From: Ruminiclostridium cellobioparum subsp. termitidis CT1112
GTDB taxonomy: Bacteria; Bacillota; Clostridia; Acetivibrionales; DSM-1351
DNA length: 64,000 nucleotides
Direction: 5' to 3'
Assembly: GCF_000350485.1 (NCBI RefSeq)
Contig: NZ_AORV01000036.1
Coordinates: 1-64,000, forward strand
Under the pieces are notes generated by a model. The model was not told the DNA's origin. It was given only the letters and a program-made list of their open reading frames with translations, and did not search any database. Positions 62,477 to 64,000 of this stretch are shown piece after piece. The stretch's first letter is position 1, and each line of letters opens with the position of its first letter. The position numbers were made by a program, and so were the translations under genes.

Positions 62477-63691
62477 TTAAAAACGTATTAAACTGTCCGC
62501 CAATAACAAGCCGATACCCGGAATAAGGGAAAGAATTATTGCAGGGATGGCAAGCCTCATTTCCTTCAATACTCCTGAAAAGGAGGTATAGGTGGAAGAA
62601 CCGGTAAAGTTCATGGCGTAATACGCCGAAATTGAAGGCAGCACCAGCAGATACCCCACGCCTCTTAGGAGGCTCAGTCCCTCCGGCCCGATCCAGCCAT
62701 TGAGGAAATTCAGTGCAATGGCCCACAGCAAACCTGCCTGCCAGCCTTTCCAGGCAAATGCCCTCCCCGGAATCCATGGAAGCAGAATCGGTGTAATAAC
62801 ACAACCCGCTGCAACAGCACCTGCATAGGCACAAAAATCCATAACTCCGAAGGGTTTCCTCGCCACAAGATTTATTAAAAACAGTATACCGAAAATCAGC
62901 ATGGATATTTTGAAAGTGCCGACAAGCTCCATAGGAGTCAAAACCAGACGGTCATACACAGTAAATCTGACCTGCCGCATTTCCTCCGTCGCTTTCATCT
63001 CTGAGTTTATAAAGGATCTTATATCCTTGGCTCTTACGGTGCCATAAACAACTTTGAAACCGGTTTGTTTTGTGACCTCATGGGCACTTACTCCCGGTGC
63101 TCCCAGCTGAGGCAGTATTAAAGTCTTATGCTCCACTATTTCCCGCAGCCGCGCTCTTGAAATCCTGTTCACAAGTTCCCTGGTGCCGAAGGTGCCTTTT
63201 CCCGCCGCACACCACACATTTATCCCCTTTGTGTCAAGCACTAAAATCCAAACATTCATGCCGGACAGTTCTTTTCTTAGTGCATCAAAGGTCAATTTGT
63301 AGTTGGCGGTAACAAGGACAGGAGAAGCCCTATCAGGAATTCCCACGGCATATACGCCGGGATTTATTTTATAATTCATCCTGCCTATCCCCCAACGCAC
63401 TTTCCACGCTCCCAGAATATCGGAGCGAAGCAGTCTAGTGGCCACCTGCGGAATCTTCCCCGCAGCCGTTTCGATTTCACCAGTTATCCAGGGAATATTT
63501 CTATCATAATTTGTAACAGGCTCCGAAGAACAGTTATCACTTCCCCCGCAGCAGCAGGTATTGTCCTTTTGTCCGGACACCCCGGTACAGTTTTTATTTG
63601 CAGCTTTCAGTCTCGGTCTGATTTTTACCGACTTTCTGTCCCCGGTGTTAAGCCGGGCATTGCCAGATGTACAACAGCTTTTATTCTCCAT
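62477..63691 (-). CDS. hgcA: Mercury methylation corrinoid protein HgcA
   Basis: The methyltransferase that gives methyl groups from a corrinoid to Hg(II), making methylmercury. The cap-helix signature GINVWCAAGKGTFGT is intact: N158-V159-W160-C161-A162, with Cys161 as the lower axial cobalt ligand. The corrinoid domain (~65-240) contains RWGIGRMNYKINPGVYAVG, VLVTANYKLTFDALR and LILPQLGAPGVSAHEV. Five membrane helices follow at ~260-400. ATG 63691 follows GGAGG by 8 bases and overlaps the arsR end. This gives 404 residues, longer than the ~338 of the best-known HgcA. The surplus is mostly a Cys-rich N-terminal extension (7 Cys in the first 54 residues). A CO-dehydrogenase corrinoid subunit is excluded by the membrane domain and HgcB beside it. 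Confidence 0.97.
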   Translation of the reverse strand: MENKSCCTSGNARLNTGDRKSVKIRPRLKAANKNCTGVSGQKDNTCCCGGSDNCSSEPVTNYDRNIPWITGEIETAAGKIPQVATRLLRSDILGAWKVRWGIGRMNYKINPGVYAVGIPDRASPVLVTANYKLTFDALRKELSGMNVWILVLDTKGINVWCAAGKGTFGTRELVNRISRARLREIVEHKTLILPQLGAPGVSAHEVTKQTGFKVVYGTVRAKDIRSFINSEMKATEEMRQVRFTVYDRLVLTPMELVGTFKISMLIFGILFLINLVARKPFGVMDFCAYAGAVAAGCVITPILLPWIPGRAFAWKGWQAGLLWAIALNFLNGWIGPEGLSLLRGVGYLLVLPSISAYYAMNFTGSSTYTSFSGVLKEMRLAIPAIILSLIPGIGLLLADSLIRF

Positions 63692-64000
63692 CCTTTTGAC
63701 CTCCTGTACAAATGCACTCATAGCCGGGCAAGCTGTTTTTATCAGACCAGATTTTCTCAAGCATTGTTTTGTCGTTATTAAATTCAGTATCATTGGACAG
63801 CCAATCAGGCAAAGGCTCCAGGATACTTGCCAGCTGCCTTGTGTATTCATTTTCCTCGATCCTGTAATAAATCCATTTCCCGGATCTTCTGTCCTTTATT
63901 ATCCTTGATTGCTTTAGGATGGCCAGCTGCCTGGACACTCTGGGCTGTGACATCCGCAGCGCTCCAAAAATCTCACATACGCACAACTCTCTATTTTGCA
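63681..64000 (-). CDS. arsR: ArsR-family metalloregulator (5' end outside window)
   Basis: The C-terminal ~106 residues of an ArsR/SmtB repressor; the reading frame continues past the right edge. The visible part has the metal motif RELCVCEIF (As(III)-type ELCVC) and the recognition helix MSQPRVSRQLAILKQSRII. The wing RSGKWIYYRI and a helical tail follow. It is the first gene of the operon and overlaps hgcA by 11 bases. With the CVC motif it probably releases DNA when it binds As(III) or Sb(III). An apparent TTG start near 63986 is only a window-edge artefact, because the frame stays open upstream. Confidence 0.93.
   Translation of the reverse strand, partial: QNRELCVCEIFGALRMSQPRVSRQLAILKQSRIIKDRRSGKWIYYRIEENEYTRQLASILEPLPDWLSNDTEFNNDKTMLEKIWSDKNSLPGYECICTGGQKDGE

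Noticed and set aside
63681-63986. TTG near 63986 as the arsR start
   Set aside because: The frame stays open to the window edge, and the upstream residues continue the ELCVC metal motif (R-E-L-C-V-C).

Overview
The window looks like a chromosomal segment of an anaerobic, spore-former-type Firmicute (Clostridia) from the cellulolytic Clostridium/Ruminiclostridium group. The evidence is moderate GC, strong GGAGG ribosome binding sites with frequent TTG and GTG starts, a T-box upstream of pheST, a cellobiose phosphorylase under a LacI regulator, a CUT1 (LplABC-type) sugar importer, hybrid cluster protein, [FeFe]-hydrogenase-like and AmmeMemoRadiSam proteins. There is no rRNA, CRISPR array, prophage or intact insertion sequence. 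The placement is inference: no marker gene was compared, although mercury-methylation genes are known in at least one cellulolytic Clostridium (C. cellobioparum).

Layout. 1-1.6 kb: the N-terminal part of a low-complexity protein whose start resembles extracellular contractile injection system (eCIS) associated proteins. 1.9-5.9 kb: pheT and pheS behind a Phe T-box. 6-9 kb: two uncharacterised proteins and the lipid II flippase Amj. 9.1-12.7 kb: cellobiose phosphorylase and a LacI regulator with matching operators. 12.7-14.7 kb: TrmH-type methyltransferase, TfoX-C protein and flavodoxin-fold oxidoreductase. 14.8-18.1 kb: a sensory-type [FeFe]-hydrogenase-like protein with PHP, two DRTGG and RsbW-like proteins. 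18.2-26.3 kb: TGS-nucleoside kinase, prfC, tRNA-Gln, tRNA-Lys, a Smr-less MutS2 homologue behind a long attenuator-like leader with an 11-codon upstream ORF, a DUF4349 lipoprotein and tRNA-His. 26.5-38.1 kb: a glycan locus with sulfatase, CUT1 importer (one permease frameshifted at a T8 run), membrane-bound AraC regulator, GH36 alpha-galactosidase, small zinc ribbon protein and aldose 1-epimerase. 38.3-41.8 kb: a heterodimeric ABC exporter. 42.3-46.3 kb: AraC regulator, ZIP transporter, secreted CAP protein and mscL, with two copies of a MITE-like element. 46.6-50.7 kb: hcp with a divergent Crp/Fnr regulator, then SPFH and TM2 zinc-ribbon proteins. 50.8-54.7 kb: complete AmmeMemoRadiSam set with DUF1848, and an orphan response regulator. 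54.9-58.7 kb: iron alcohol dehydrogenase, MFS transporter, two HD proteins. 58.9-61.6 kb: flavodoxin, FMN-binding protein, ApbE and TetR sharing an operator. 61.6-64 kb: arsR-hgcA-hgcB-arsC, a mercury-methylation operon joined to arsenic genes.

The strongest functional statement is the last: HgcA (corrinoid protein with the N-V-W-C-A cap helix and membrane domain) and HgcB (ferredoxin with a terminal Cys pair) are both recognisable, which predicts that the organism can make methylmercury. Their coupling to an ArsR regulator with a CVC metal motif and to an arsenate reductase suggests arsenic-linked control. Other points for follow-up are the leader of the MutS2-like gene, the paired MITEs, the sensory hydrogenase cluster and the AmmeMemoRadiSam-DUF1848 operon. 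All starts and functions come from reading the sequence without database searches.
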